Source: Mesorhizobium sp. M2A.F.Ca.ET.046.03.2.1 | GTDB taxonomy: Bacteria; Pseudomonadota; Alphaproteobacteria; Rhizobiales; Rhizobiaceae | Direction: 5' to 3' | NCBI RefSeq assembly: GCF_003952425.1 | Contig: NZ_CP034449.1 | Coordinates: 4,030,001 to 4,094,000, forward strand | DNA length: 64,000 bases | Part shown: positions 7,886 to 15,624 of the stretch, piece by piece | How positions within the stretch are numbered: position 1 is the stretch's first letter | How the letters are laid out: every line of letters begins with the position of its first letter | The notes under the pieces: model-generated | Databases searched by the model: none | Told to the model about the DNA's origin: nothing | Seen by the model: only the letters and a program-made list of their open reading frames with translations | Position numbers and translations under genes: made by a program

Positions 7886-9649
7886 ATGCCCTCTCCAACA
7901 AAGCCTTCCCGCGCCTACGATTACGTCGCATTCCAACAAGAGCAGCAGCAGAACCCATTTCCTGGTTCGCAGCTTAAGAACGACCTGGCGGAACTGAAGC
8001 GCGCCGCAGACGAGACGATCGACGCGCTTGCCGATATCCGGCGCGCTGACGGCGCGCTGCCGAACGGCAAGGTCACTCCCGACAGCCTCTCGGCCGCGAC
8101 GCGCGCGCTGATCACCGGCCAGGGCGCGACAGGGCCCGAAGGCCCGACCGGACCAGCCGGCCCGGCTGGTGCCATAGGCCCGACGGGTCCGACTGGTCCA
8201 GCGGGAGTGACCGGTCCGACGGGGCCTGCGGGCAGCAACGGAACCGTTGGTGCTACGGGGCCGACCGGACCGACGGGAGTTATCGGGGCCACCGGCCCTG
8301 CTGGAGCCACAGGACCGACAGGGCCCCACGTTTTCCAAGATGCTGTTCTGGATTTCGCGGCTGATGGAGGGGGCGTCAATTCCAATGTCACGCCGTTCAC
8401 CAACGCCGGCGCGGCGGGGAAATTGACCTTCATTCCGAAGCCGGCCACCAAGTACGCTTTTGCCACCGGTCTGAAGGGCTACAACATCGGCGGTGCATGG
8501 CTTCCGGATCCTACGATCGCATGGAACCAGCTAACCGATGGCGGCAAGTTCAACATGTATCGCGGCCGCTTCACAGGAACGGGCGCGAACATTTGGCGCC
8601 TATCGGACCGCATCTTTGGCGGAGAGGCGGCGAGCAAGTTTGCCGGCGACGCTAACACGGCCGACGGCGGCAATTCCTGGGTCAAGAACCAGACTGACTG
8701 CCCCTGGTATCTACCTCTGAACGCCGGCGTCCTGTGGACCAGCGGCGGGCATGACGCTACTCCGACCAACAATCCTCCTTACGGCTTTGTCTCGGGCGTG
8801 AAGACGAGCACGATCGGACAAGGAGGCATTGGTTTTGGGGCGCTTGTCGTCGCGGACCAAGCAGGCGCCAATGGGTGGGGCTACATCGCCGAAATTCAGC
8901 GCGAGACGGGGAGCAACTCGGTCTATGCCTTTGAGATCGACGTCAAGAACAAGGGCGCCAACGCCACGCTCACGCCGAATTCCCAAGTTGTCGGAAGCTA
9001 TGGCCTTTGGGTGGTTGCTGGAGGTGACACGACTTTCGGTGGATCACCCACGAATCCATCGACGGCCGGCCTTGTCTTCCTGAAAAACGCGCACACTTGG
9101 AATAGCGGCATCGTCTTTATGAAGGATGCGCTCACCGCCGGGGAGGCAATGGCGCTCTCTTCGGAAGGGACGGGCGGTGCGCATCGGCTGACCTGGTACA
9201 ACGCGGCAGGCAATGCCGTATTCAATGTCCTGAGCAGTGCCACAGATACCGTGGCTTGGAACTTCAACCGTATCAACGGGGCGCTGCAGATTACGGCTGC
9301 CGGCGCTACCGTCACCTCCATGAGCCATCAGACATCGGCGGTGAATTACCTAGCCTTCAGTGACAACACGACAGGCAATTCTCCTTATCTGACGACCCTG
9401 GGTTCTGACGCCAATATCTCTGGCCTGCTTCAAGGCAAGGGCACAGGCGGATGGGTATTCAAGGATGGCGGTGCGGCAACGAAGTTCTCCTACAACACCA
9501 CCGGTATTGGGTTCTTCAATGCCGCCCCGGTCGCAAAACAGACCGTGGGCGCTGCGCTCAGCACCGGCGGCTCCGAAACCAACACGAACCTGGCCACTCG
9601 GATCAACGAAATCAGGGCCGCGCTTATCGCCTACGGGCTCGCAACCTAA
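7886..9649 (+). CDS. Tail-fibre-like protein with collagen-like repeat
   Basis: 587 residues. The first 75 residues are a helical stalk ([24 protein letters not shown]). Residues about 80-147 are some 22 uninterrupted G-x-y triplets, mostly GPT, GPA and GAT, a collagen-like triple-helix rod. The remaining 440 residues are Gly/Asn/Thr/Ser-rich, beta-type sequence as in receptor-binding tips. Collagen-like rods are known from phage tail fibres, where they trimerise and set fibre length. There is no intramolecular chaperone motif at the C-terminus that I can recognise. It is followed by a short gene in the same direction (9669-9872), which could be a tail-fibre accessory. Confidence 0.7.
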   Translation: MPSPTKPSRAYDYVAFQQEQQQNPFPGSQLKNDLAELKRAADETIDALADIRRADGALPNGKVTPDSLSAATRALITGQGATGPEGPTGPAGPAGAIGPTGPTGPAGVTGPTGPAGSNGTVGATGPTGPTGVIGATGPAGATGPTGPHVFQDAVLDFAADGGGVNSNVTPFTNAGAAGKLTFIPKPATKYAFATGLKGYNIGGAWLPDPTIAWNQLTDGGKFNMYRGRFTGTGANIWRLSDRIFGGEAASKFAGDANTADGGNSWVKNQTDCPWYLPLNAGVLWTSGGHDATPTNNPPYGFVSGVKTSTIGQGGIGFGALVVADQAGANGWGYIAEIQRETGSNSVYAFEIDVKNKGANATLTPNSQVVGSYGLWVVAGGDTTFGGSPTNPSTAGLVFLKNAHTWNSGIVFMKDALTAGEAMALSSEGTGGAHRLTWYNAAGNAVFNVLSSATDTVAWNFNRINGALQITAAGATVTSMSHQTSAVNYLAFSDNTTGNSPYLTTLGSDANISGLLQGKGTGGWVFKDGGAATKFSYNTTGIGFFNAAPVAKQTVGAALSTGGSETNTNLATRINEIRAALIAYGLAT

Positions 9650-9668
9650 CACGGCAGGAAGGAAGACC

Positions 9669-9872
9669 ATGCAACGCACCAGCGTACACACCATCAAATT
9701 GACGGACGAACAGCTTGGCCTCATTGGCGCGGCCGTGGCCGAGTTGCCGTTTAGGCTCGCGCAGCCCTTACTGGCCGCGATACAAGATCAACTGTCAGCG
9801 GCGGCATCTCAGAGTGAGGACGCATCGGCTCCGAATAGCCTTCATGCCAATCGGAAAGATCCAAACCCGTGA
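9669..9872 (+). CDS. Short protein after tail fibre
   Basis: 67 residues from an ATG with a near-ideal GGCAGGAAGGAAGACC leader. The sequence starts MQRTSVHTIKLTDEQLGLIGAAVAELPFR and is one amphipathic helix plus a polar tail. It begins 19 bases after the tail-fibre stop, so it is probably co-transcribed with it. The last 122 bases overlap the convergent sulfotransferase gene. Possibly a fibre-assembly or host-interaction accessory; no family recognised. Confidence 0.55.
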   Translation: MQRTSVHTIKLTDEQLGLIGAAVAELPFRLAQPLLAAIQDQLSAAASQSEDASAPNSLHANRKDPNP

Positions 9873-10599
9873 TTTCCGCTGTCCTGACTATGTCGGCCTC
9901 GAATTGACCTTGGAGGCACCTTGCCTCCGAATGATCAAGGCTGTTTTCTGGCGCGGAAGCCGGAGCGACATAGCGAGGCTGAACCAACCGACCGAGAAGT
10001 TGCTCCAGCCCCAAAAACGCTTCGATCGATGACAGGGTGGCAGCGGGTCGCCTCCACAGAGCGTCCGTTCGATATACGTGGACGTTGTGGCGGGGGAAGA
10101 GGCGATAGATGCGCTCGAGCTGATGCGAGTAGTGTCCACGCTCTATGTACGAATACACGCGGTGCACCCCATTGGGCGCCTCCGAAACCCTACACCTGCC
10201 GCCGGTAGAGACTGCGTCTGCAAATGACAGGCTCTCTCGTTGTCGTGCAGTTTCCATACGCCAATGTGATATCGCCCGGAACAGAGGGTGCCGCAACGCA
10301 AAGATCAATTTGGCTTCAGCGTTGTATCGGTGGATGCGTTCGATTGCGTCGGGCCAGTAGCAATAGATTGGTGTTGATTCGCCACGCAACGCCGGCCTCG
10401 ACCAGTCGTAGAAGCTGTGCAGTCGCGAATGGTCTGGCCGGTCCCAATCGACGCCGCTTTCGTCGTCGAAGTGGTGGATTTCCTTTATCCCAGGCAATTC
10501 GACGCCCGGGTGCTGAGACAGGAAGGAATGCAGAGCGGTGGTCCCGCCCTTTTGGGTTCCTACAATAAAGAAATCGACCAATCTAGCCCCTGCCGCCAT
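9751..10599 (-). CDS. Sulfotransferase family protein
   Basis: 282 residues from the ATG at 10599; a GTG at 10668 would add 23 residues. The N-terminus has the PAPS 5'-phosphosulfate loop DFFIVGTQKGGTTALHSFL, and about 90 residues later the 3'-phosphate-binding motif RHPLFRAISHW, in the order and spacing of type-1/heparan-type sulfotransferases. PAPS-dependent transfer of sulfate to a carbohydrate or lipid hydroxyl is the likely reaction. It sits just after the tail-fibre genes, on the opposite strand, overlapping 9669-9872 by 122 bases. Such genes on prophages may alter host surface glycans; the acceptor cannot be read from sequence. Confidence 0.8.
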   Translation of the reverse strand: MAAGARLVDFFIVGTQKGGTTALHSFLSQHPGVELPGIKEIHHFDDESGVDWDRPDHSRLHSFYDWSRPALRGESTPIYCYWPDAIERIHRYNAEAKLIFALRHPLFRAISHWRMETARQRESLSFADAVSTGGRCRVSEAPNGVHRVYSYIERGHYSHQLERIYRLFPRHNVHVYRTDALWRRPAATLSSIEAFLGLEQLLGRLVQPRYVAPASAPENSLDHSEARCLQGQFEADIVRTAEITGLDLSDWHEGYSEPMRPHSEMPPLTVDLVSRPVRAARA

Positions 10600-10718
10600 G
10601 CCTGCATCGCTACATGAGACGCGCGCGTTGTCGCAACCTCTTTTCGTTTGGCGCTGCTGGTCTTTCACACAAAACCAGCTAAGAGACTTCAGCTATGCCC
10701 CTAACCAGGAGACACTTC

Positions 10719-11165
10719 ATGCCGGAAGAGAATGAGAACGCCCAAAGCCGGTTGATCGAGCTCACCGCCGACATCGTGTCGGCCTACGTCAGCAACAACC
10801 CTGTGCCGGTTGGCTCTCTCCCGGATCTAATTGCGAGCGTGAATTCGTCACTGGCGACGATCGGAGGACCTGCCGCGCCCGAGACGCCGGCCCAGGCGCC
10901 CGCGGTCAATCCGAAGCGGTCGGTGTTCCCCGACTGCATCATCTGCCTCGAGGACGGAAAGAGGTTCAAATCGCTGAAGCGCCATCTCGGGACGCACTAC
11001 GGCCTGACGCCCGACGAGTACCGCGAGAAGTGGGGCCTGGCGCGCGACTATCCTATGGTGGCGCCGAACTATGCAGAGCAGCGGTCAGCGCTGGCAAAGG
11101 CGAGCGGATTGGGTCGCAAGGCGACCAAGAAGTCACCGGCGAAGTCGAGAAAACGGACTGCTTGA
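10719..11165 (+). CDS. MucR/Ros-family zinc-finger transcriptional regulator
   Basis: 148 residues. The ATG at 10719 has an AGGAG site (ACCAGGAGACACTTC); an in-frame ATG 24 bases upstream lacks one. Helices at 7-45 ([16 protein letters not shown]) precede the Ros/MucR zinc-finger domain: C-x-x-C in [11 protein letters not shown], then [27 protein letters not shown], the family signature including the H-x3-H ligands. The basic tail ([10 protein letters not shown]) may add DNA affinity. MucR/Ros proteins bind AT-rich DNA and silence horizontally acquired or surface genes in rhizobia. Encoded on the element, this copy could silence prophage genes or compete with the chromosomal regulator. Confidence 0.85.
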   Translation: MPEENENAQSRLIELTADIVSAYVSNNPVPVGSLPDLIASVNSSLATIGGPAAPETPAQAPAVNPKRSVFPDCIICLEDGKRFKSLKRHLGTHYGLTPDEYREKWGLARDYPMVAPNYAEQRSALAKASGLGRKATKKSPAKSRKRTA

Positions 11166-11279
11166 TAGGCATCCGCGGATCCTGTGAATAATTGTAACTC
11201 ATTCACCATGAGGCGCGGCGAGGCTTGCATATCCGCATCGGTAATGTTTTGGTGGCGCGATATTACTTGGGAGGGCAAA

Positions 11280-11414
11280 ATGAAAGTAGCAATTCTGGCC
11301 GCTTTGACATCGTTGGCGATGTTTCTGTCGATGGACGCTTTTGCGCATAGTGGCGGCACCGATTCGAATGGGTGCCACACTAATCACCAAACTGGTGAAT
11401 ATCATTGCCACTAG
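11280..11414 (+). CDS. Small secreted YHYH-type His/Cys protein
   Basis: 44 residues from an ATG behind GGGAGGG. A clear signal peptide (MKVAILAALTSLAMFLSMDAFA) is followed by a 22-residue mature part rich in His and Cys (HSGGTDSNGCHTNHQTGEYHCH). This H-S-G-G-x-D-x-x-G-C-H-x-N-x-x-T-G-x-Y-H-C-H pattern is the YHYH motif found as a short exported peptide or domain in many Proteobacteria; metal binding in the periplasm is likely but inferred. It is too short for many gene finders. A hairpin lies just after the stop. Confidence 0.7.
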   Translation: MKVAILAALTSLAMFLSMDAFAHSGGTDSNGCHTNHQTGEYHCH

Positions 11415-11419
11415 GCGAG

Positions 11420-11450
11420 TGCCCCTGCCTGCCGGTTGATGGCGGGGGCA
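11420..11450 (+). terminator. Hairpin after YHYH gene
   Basis: A 10-bp stem with one G-T pair (TGCCCCTGCC with GGCGGGGGCA) and an 11-base loop, starting six bases after the stop of 11280-11414. No T-run follows, so termination is probable but not certain. Confidence 0.45.
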
Positions 11451-11477
11451 TGCAAGCAACCTAGATAGGTATCGTTG

Positions 11478-11753
11478 ATGAAAACTCGTGCGTTGCTGCC
11501 TATGGCCGCTGCGATCGCGATTGCTGCGTATGTCACGCCTTCCTTTGCTCAGCAGACCTTTGGAGGGAATGACTGTACCGTCGATTGTTCTGGTCATGAG
11601 GCCGGCTACGATTGGGCCGAGAAAAACCAAATTTCGGACGAAAGCGATTGCAGTTCCAACAGTCAGTCCTTCAACGAGGGCTGCCAAACGTATCTGGAAG
11701 ATCCGAACCGCGGTTCTGATGAAGATGACGATGGGAACGAAATCGATGACTAA
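11478..11753 (+). CDS. Small secreted cysteine-containing protein
   Basis: 91 residues from the ATG at 11478 (a TTG directly upstream is less likely). A signal peptide (MKTRALLPMAAAIAIAAYVTPSFA) precedes a mature region with four Cys in C-x3-C ... C-x9-C spacing (NDCTVDCSGHEAGYDWAE, then DCSSNSQSFNEGCQTY), fit for two disulfides, and a very acidic tail (SDEDDDGNEIDD). The DCSGHxAGYxWA pattern recurs in short exported rhizobial proteins of unknown function. It follows the YHYH gene in the same direction but behind a hairpin, so it may have its own promoter. Confidence 0.6.
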   Translation: MKTRALLPMAAAIAIAAYVTPSFAQQTFGGNDCTVDCSGHEAGYDWAEKNQISDESDCSSNSQSFNEGCQTYLEDPNRGSDEDDDGNEIDD

Positions 11754-11779
11754 GCGGTCACTGGTGCTCCGTTAATCGA

Positions 11780-12124
11780 CTATTCGTCACGCCAGATCAC
11801 CCGCTTCTCCCATCGAATCTGCACCAGGCGCCGATAGCGGATCGTGTGGGCTTGCTCGCCGGTCGGATGGAATAGCTGCGCGCTCATCCACTCCCGGCTT
11901 TTGCACTGCTGGCAGCGGACCTTCTCCCGCACATCGTCAATCGTGACGTTGCCGATAACCTCCCGCAGTTCGGCCGGCTTGTAGTAGCGCGTGACATTGC
12001 AGCGTGCGCAGCGAATGCCCGCCACCTGCCCGGCGTCGTGGGCATGCATCAGGGTCCATGCGGCGCCTCTCGGCCACTTCTCGGGTTGCTCGGGCATGCT
12101 TTCGAGTTGAGAACATATTCCCAT
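11780..12124 (-). CDS. Phage zinc-ribbon-like hypothetical protein
   Basis: 114 residues from an ATG at 12124 (ATG 12097 is an alternative; neither has a strong ribosome site). It contains two Cys pairs, IRCARCNVTRYY and VRCQQCKSREWM, about 30 residues apart: a four-cysteine zinc-ribbon arrangement. The rest is basic and aromatic (YRRLVQIRWEKRVIWRDE). Such proteins are common in phage early regions. A divergent frame (12038-12352) overlaps its 5' end, so one of the two starts is wrong. Confidence 0.5.
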   Translation of the reverse strand: MGICSQLESMPEQPEKWPRGAAWTLMHAHDAGQVAGIRCARCNVTRYYKPAELREVIGNVTIDDVREKVRCQQCKSREWMSAQLFHPTGEQAHTIRYRRLVQIRWEKRVIWRDE

Positions 12125-12352
12125 CCGGTCAAGAGCCGGCTTGACTCTTTTGTTCTCATTTCGTTCACTGTTGCTCGTGAGCGACGAATTCAGATTGCCA
12201 CGGGCCGATACGCGACGCCGGCCGGCGTGCAGCATCACCTTTGCGAGCATGCTGGATGTGGCAAGGACGCCGGTTGGGGCTTCGCCAAGCCGAAGCAGGC
12301 GCCGCACTGGTTCTGTTTCGAGCACCGCGGCGAAGGCGAGCAATTCCTATAG
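12038..12352 (+). CDS. Possible small zinc-binding protein; start unresolved
   Basis: The convincing part is the C-terminal 50 residues (about 12200-12352): HLCEHAGCGKDAGWGFAKPKQAPHWFCFEH, a C-x4-C ... C-x2-H zinc-binding pattern known from short phage proteins. The only ATG in frame (12038) lies inside the opposite-strand gene 11780-12124, and the first 50 residues have no protein character. The true start may be a rare codon near 12180, behind GAGCGACGA. It lies 12 bases before the next gene and shares its direction. Confidence 0.4.
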   Translation: MGMHQGPCGASRPLLGLLGHAFELRTYSHPVKSRLDSFVLISFTVARERRIQIATGRYATPAGVQHHLCEHAGCGKDAGWGFAKPKQAPHWFCFEHRGEGEQFL

Positions 12353-12364
12353 GAGCAGGACAGG

Positions 12365-12655
12365 ATGTCCCGTCATCAATTTGTGCATGAACTGGAAAGC
12401 ACCGCCGACCACATCGCGGACGCTTCACGCGCCGATCTACAGGTGCTGCTGCGACGGGCGGCGCTGCTGCTTCGCAATGTTGGCGGGATAAACCTCGATC
12501 CGCGCACCGATGACGCTCTGACCAGCCTTGCGGCGGAGATGGGCGCGGCTAAGCCCGACTTGGTTGAGACGATTGTCGGCGAATGGCTCGTCGCCAACTC
12601 GTATCTACCGGTGCACGCGGTCGACGAAGAAAGCACAGTGGACGGCAACGGATGA
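12365..12655 (+). CDS. Small helical phage protein
   Basis: 96 residues behind an AGGAGCAGGACAGG leader. It is all-helical and amphipathic (ADHIADASRADLQVLLRRAALLLRNVG) with an acidic C-terminus. It follows the zinc-binding frame by 12 bases and its stop overlaps the next start (ATGA), so these genes form a small operon. No family is recognised. Confidence 0.55.
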   Translation: MSRHQFVHELESTADHIADASRADLQVLLRRAALLLRNVGGINLDPRTDDALTSLAAEMGAAKPDLVETIVGEWLVANSYLPVHAVDEESTVDGNG

Positions 12656-12774
12656 TCAGCAGACCAAGGCGCGAAGGCGACTACGCGATCGGTGATCCGG
12701 CCGGCCGCGGCCGTGGTGACTGGGAAGTCCCAGGTCCGGCTTCACCATTCGTTCACGATATTAGCACATCCTAA
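12652..12774 (+). CDS. Very small hypothetical protein
   Basis: 40 residues, start overlapping the upstream stop (ATGA), which is the main support. The sequence is Arg/Gly/Asp-rich (RPRREGDYAIGDPAGRGRGDWE) with no hydrophobic segment. It may be a real coupled phage peptide or a chance frame. Confidence 0.3.
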   Translation: MISRPRREGDYAIGDPAGRGRGDWEVPGPASPFVHDISTS

Positions 12775-12812
12775 CGCAAGGTCATACTGGTACAGCGTGA
12801 ATGCCTCAAGCC

Positions 12813-13034
12813 CTAGCGCGGATCCTCCTCAGCGCTGGGGCTTTCACTTTGGAATGAGCCCCATCGCATATTGCGTGGTTGGTTGCGCGGCTGGTTACGG
12901 ATTGCCGCAAGTTCTCGGGCGAGCGCCCTAGACCGCTCTGCCTCTGCCCTAACTTGCGCTCTTAGGCGCTGGCTCTCTCGAATTAGGGCTTCTGCACGTT
13001 CCACAACGAATAGGGTAGCCTCATCCCAATTCAT
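12813..13034 (-). CDS. Small coiled-coil hypothetical protein
   Basis: 73 residues. The N-terminal two thirds are a charged helix with heptad-like spacing (VERAEALIRESQRLRAQVRAEAERSRALARELAAIRNQ), so a coiled coil is likely. It holds an internal RNQPRNQPRN repeat. No ribosome site is obvious. The next genes on this strand (13088-13309 and 13428-13655) are of similar size and style, as is usual for prophage early genes. Confidence 0.4.
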   Translation of the reverse strand: MNWDEATLFVVERAEALIRESQRLRAQVRAEAERSRALARELAAIRNQPRNQPRNMRWGSFQSESPSAEEDPR

Positions 13035-13087
13035 GCCGCGCGTAACGCGGGATCCATGAGAAAGTTCCAGGCTGTCCGGTAGCGGGC

Positions 13088-13309
13088 TCAGCTTGGATTT
13101 GACTGGCCTAATTTTGCCTGGACGTGAGCAAGGTGCTCTTCGTGTTGGCGCTGGAGGGCGAGAAGGGTCCCCAGCAACTGTTCGGCTTCCTCCGTCGGGA
13201 AGCCCTTGGTCTTGAACTCTTCGATAATCTCGTATTGCCGCGCGATGTGCTCACGTCCTTCCCGGATGTGCCGCTGCACCATTTCCAATTCCGTTTCGTC
13301 GCGCTGCAT
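13088..13309 (-). CDS. Small coiled-coil protein, relative of 19853-20110
   Basis: 73 residues: MQRDETELEMVQRHIREGREHIARQYEIIEEFKTKGFPTEEAEQLLGTLLALQRQHEEHL and a short tail. The pattern (Q/E)-R-H-I-x-x-(G/A)-x-x-H-I then a short Pro turn and a second helix with L-x-x-x-x-x-x-H-x-x-H-L is shared with 19853-20110, suggesting one family of helical-hairpin proteins common in rhizobia. The function is unknown. The two copies lie on either side of the tRNA-Glu junction. Confidence 0.55.
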   Translation of the reverse strand: MQRDETELEMVQRHIREGREHIARQYEIIEEFKTKGFPTEEAEQLLGTLLALQRQHEEHLAHVQAKLGQSNPS

Positions 13310-13427
13310 GGCGCCAAGCTATAGCAGCTTTCTCGCCTTTTGTGGTGGCCTGTCTTTCGCGGAAACCTCCAAGGTCGAAGCTGAAACTCGCGATCGCCCG
13401 AGCGATGCTGTGGGCCGGAAAGACGCT

Positions 13428-13655
13428 TTAGCTATCGCCCTTGACGACCGCGCTCTCGTCAAGCTCGGCTTCCAGTCGGTCGTTCACGGGGTTGGGCTCG
13501 CTGCCAAGCGGCACGCCATCGAAGCCCTGCAGCCAAGCGTCCGCGTGCTCGGCCCAATACTCCGGCACGTCGCGCGCCTTGCCGTCCTTGCGAGCCTGCT
13601 GCCCGTACATCCATGCGTAGATGGCGCGCTCTTGGTCTTTCTTCGCGACGGCCAT
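13428..13655 (-). CDS. Small hypothetical protein coupled to DNA ligase
   Basis: 75 residues from an ATG with a GGAG site. It begins with a basic helix (MAVAKKDQERAIYAWMYGQQARKDG) and continues with aromatic and acidic residues (EYWAEHADAWLQGFDGVP). The start codon directly abuts the stop of the ligase gene (13656-14534), so the two are one transcription unit. It may bind the ligase or DNA; no family is recognised. Confidence 0.55.
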   Translation of the reverse strand: MAVAKKDQERAIYAWMYGQQARKDGKARDVPEYWAEHADAWLQGFDGVPLGSEPNPVNDRLEAELDESAVVKGDS

Positions 13656-14534
13656 TCATTGTCTCCATGCTCGTTTCAGCGAGGCGTGGCGCAGCTTTTC
13701 CTCGCCCTTGAGCGTCTCGACCTCGCCCACCAGGCCGGGCCTCAGCCACTGCGCCTTTTCCTTCTTCAGTTCCTTGGGCGGCGGCGCGCCGGTCAGGCCC
13801 TGCACCTGCTCCCAAAGGCGCTGCCGCTGGTCGTGCTTAAAGTTGACGATCGCCGCGCCGACGTACCGGCCCTTGTCCGCCATCAGCACACGTACAGCCT
13901 GGCCAGGGTCGCGCTGGACGCCGATGATGTCCAGCGTCTTCGATTGGAAACACTTCACCTTGTGCCAATCCGTCGTTGGGCCGCTGCGATAGCGGCTGCC
14001 CTTCCGTTTCGAAACCATGCCCTCTACGCCCGCCATGTCGACCAGGTGGAAAACCGCGTCGCCGGTGCCCGGCATGGCCTCGCTGAACTGGATCCGGTTT
14101 CCGGCCGGGATCAAGCCCTGAAGGATCTCGCGGCGCCGCTCCACCGGGTCGTCGCGTAGGTCTTTGCCGTTGAGGTGGATAAGGTCGAAGGCGACCAGGT
14201 AGATGTCACGAGCACGGCCGGTGCCGACGGCTTTCTGAAGCGCGTTGAAGTCGGCCAGGCCGGTGGCATTGATCTTGATGGTCTCGCCCTCGAGGATGAA
14301 GCTCTCGGCATTGATCGCTCTGGCCTCGCCCGCGAGCTCCGCGAAGCGGCCGGTCCAGTCATAGCCGCGCTTGGTGAACAGTCGAATCCCGTCGCGGTCT
14401 TTGATCACCTGCGTCCGATAGCCGTCCTGCTTGACCTCGTGAATCCAGTCGTCGCCCTTCGGAGGGACTCGGAAAAGCTTCGGTTCCATGGGCGGGATGA
14501 AGGATAACCGGTCCCCGCCGGCAGGCTTACGCAT
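13656..14534 (-). CDS. ATP-dependent DNA ligase (LigC/LigD-type)
   Basis: 292 residues. The adenylation domain is complete: motif I EVKQDGYR with the AMP-accepting Lys at residue 35, then the FILEGETI region, YLVAFDLIHLNG (motif III), EGMVSKRKGSRY (motif IV) and WHKVKC (motif V). A short OB-like C-terminal part follows. There are no LigD polymerase or phosphoesterase domains, so this is a stand-alone LigC-like enzyme sealing nicks with ATP. In rhizobia such ligases assist Ku-dependent end joining; on a prophage it may serve replication, repair or circularisation. No ku gene is visible nearby. It is followed directly by 13428-13655. Confidence 0.85.
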   Translation of the reverse strand: MRKPAGGDRLSFIPPMEPKLFRVPPKGDDWIHEVKQDGYRTQVIKDRDGIRLFTKRGYDWTGRFAELAGEARAINAESFILEGETIKINATGLADFNALQKAVGTGRARDIYLVAFDLIHLNGKDLRDDPVERRREILQGLIPAGNRIQFSEAMPGTGDAVFHLVDMAGVEGMVSKRKGSRYRSGPTTDWHKVKCFQSKTLDIIGVQRDPGQAVRVLMADKGRYVGAAIVNFKHDQRQRLWEQVQGLTGAPPPKELKKEKAQWLRPGLVGEVETLKGEEKLRHASLKRAWRQ

Positions 14535-14674
14535 CAGAACTCCACGCAGAACACTCGAATTCGATTCAATAGCGAAGGGTCGTTTCAGTTCCGTTAGCTG
14601 CAGCTAATGGCAGATACTGGCTGCCGGAACCTTCGTTGCCGGCTGCTGTTCTCTCTCAGCTAGGAGGAACAGCC

Positions 14675-14860
14675 ATGGCAGACGACAAAAGCAAGCGCGG
14701 CGCCCGCGACCGTGATCGGGTCTCAGCGGAAGAGGACTACGAAGTCCGACACTTCGCCAACAAGGTCGGTCTTACGGTCCAACAGGTGCGTGATCTGATC
14801 AAGCAACATGGGAACGACCGGAAGACGCTGGAACGCGAAGCGGAGAAGCTTCGAGGATGA
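14675..14860 (+). CDS. DUF3606 domain protein
   Basis: 61 residues, start at 14675 behind a textbook TAGGAGGAAC site. The sequence ADDKSKRGARDRDRVSAEEDYEVRHFANKVGLTVQQVRDLIKQHGNDRKTLEREAEKL fits the short DUF3606 family, a helix-turn-helix-like fold of unknown function seen throughout Rhizobiales and often stress-linked. It diverges from the ligase gene with a 140-base spacer. A GGAAC in that spacer is not followed by CGTT at the right distance, so no EcfG promoter is claimed. Confidence 0.75.
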   Translation: MADDKSKRGARDRDRVSAEEDYEVRHFANKVGLTVQQVRDLIKQHGNDRKTLEREAEKLRG

Positions 14861-15165
14861 AGATTTCCGAGCTCGGGCGCCCCATTGTCGGACGGCGGCA
14901 TGGCGGTGAGCCTGCTAGGGAGTCCGATCACTTCCTGCTCTGCCCTGCCCTGCGGCCAGGCCATCGACTTGCGCGATCTCAGGCAAGTGATTTGGCACCA
15001 GCGCCCCTCCCACGAGCCGCTCGAACTAGATGCATAGCAGGGCGCCTGTCGGGTCAGGCGAGAGGCCGGTCGACGCTCACCCAGAAGCGAGCAACGCGCT
15101 CACCAGAACAAAATTGTAGACTCTCCCGATGAAATACCCTCAATATTTTCCGGGGGGATTCATCA
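14861..15165. other. Gap with a doubtful short frame
   Basis: About 300 bases without a supported gene. A frame from 14857 to 15132 starts with an ATGA overlap, but its product is Arg/Ser/Pro-rich without protein character. The last 50 bases before the lipoprotein gene are AT-richer (CCTCAATATTTTCC) and may hold its promoter. Confidence 0.3.
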
Positions 15166-15624
15166 ATGAAGGCGACGGCAGTTATTTTGAGCGCGGCCCT
15201 GTTCCTGGCCGCCTGCTCGACAAGCACAAATATCTCTGACGGGCAGTTGGCAGCGCTCGACACAAACGCGCTTTGTCACGCACTCGCAAGCAGCAGAGAT
15301 GAGCAATATCGAGGTCGGGTTGCGGCGCTTCTAGTTCGGCGCGGCGCCACAGCCGAGAAATGCCTCAGGCTGATACAGACGGACAACGCCGTGGCGACGG
15401 GCATTGCCGTTGGAGGGTTGGCCGTTGCTGCTGGCGCTGCGGCGAAGAACGGCGGCGGCTACTACGTCCCGCCGTCTTATGGAGTGGCTTGGGACCAGTT
15501 CTATGGGCCGAACTACAGCGTCATTTGGCGGTGCCGCGACATGGCGACCGGAAGGTTCGTTTACGACTACCAATGCGCCGGCAAGCCCATGATCGACAGC
15601 ACATGGCCGGGGTGGTCGGCCTAG
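15166..15624 (+). CDS. Predicted lipoprotein
   Basis: 152 residues with a lipoprotein signal (MKATAVILSAALFLAACSTS; lipobox LAAC, Cys 17). The middle has an Ala/Gly-rich hydrophobic stretch (GIAVGGLAVAAGAAA), then an aromatic/Gly segment (GGGYYVPPSYGVAWDQFYGP) and a conserved-looking WRCRDMATGRFVYDYQCAGKP end with two Cys. Likely anchored to the outer or inner membrane facing the periplasm. The stop overlaps the GTG start of the nuclease gene (TAGTG), so the two are coupled. Confidence 0.65.
   Translation: MKATAVILSAALFLAACSTSTNISDGQLAALDTNALCHALASSRDEQYRGRVAALLVRRGATAEKCLRLIQTDNAVATGIAVGGLAVAAGAAAKNGGGYYVPPSYGVAWDQFYGPNYSVIWRCRDMATGRFVYDYQCAGKPMIDSTWPGWSA

Noticed and set aside
8123..8327. 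Short direct repeats that could be mistaken for a CRISPR array
   Set aside because: The period is nine bases and follows Gly-x-y codons of the collagen-like rod. There are no spacers.
14633..14660. GGAAC upstream of the DUF3606 gene as an EcfG promoter
   Set aside because: CGTT follows after only three bases and not at 16-17, so the consensus is not met.
14857..15132. Possible gene overlapping the DUF3606 stop
   Set aside because: The ATGA overlap is the only support. The product is Arg/Ser/Pro-rich without a hydrophobic core.
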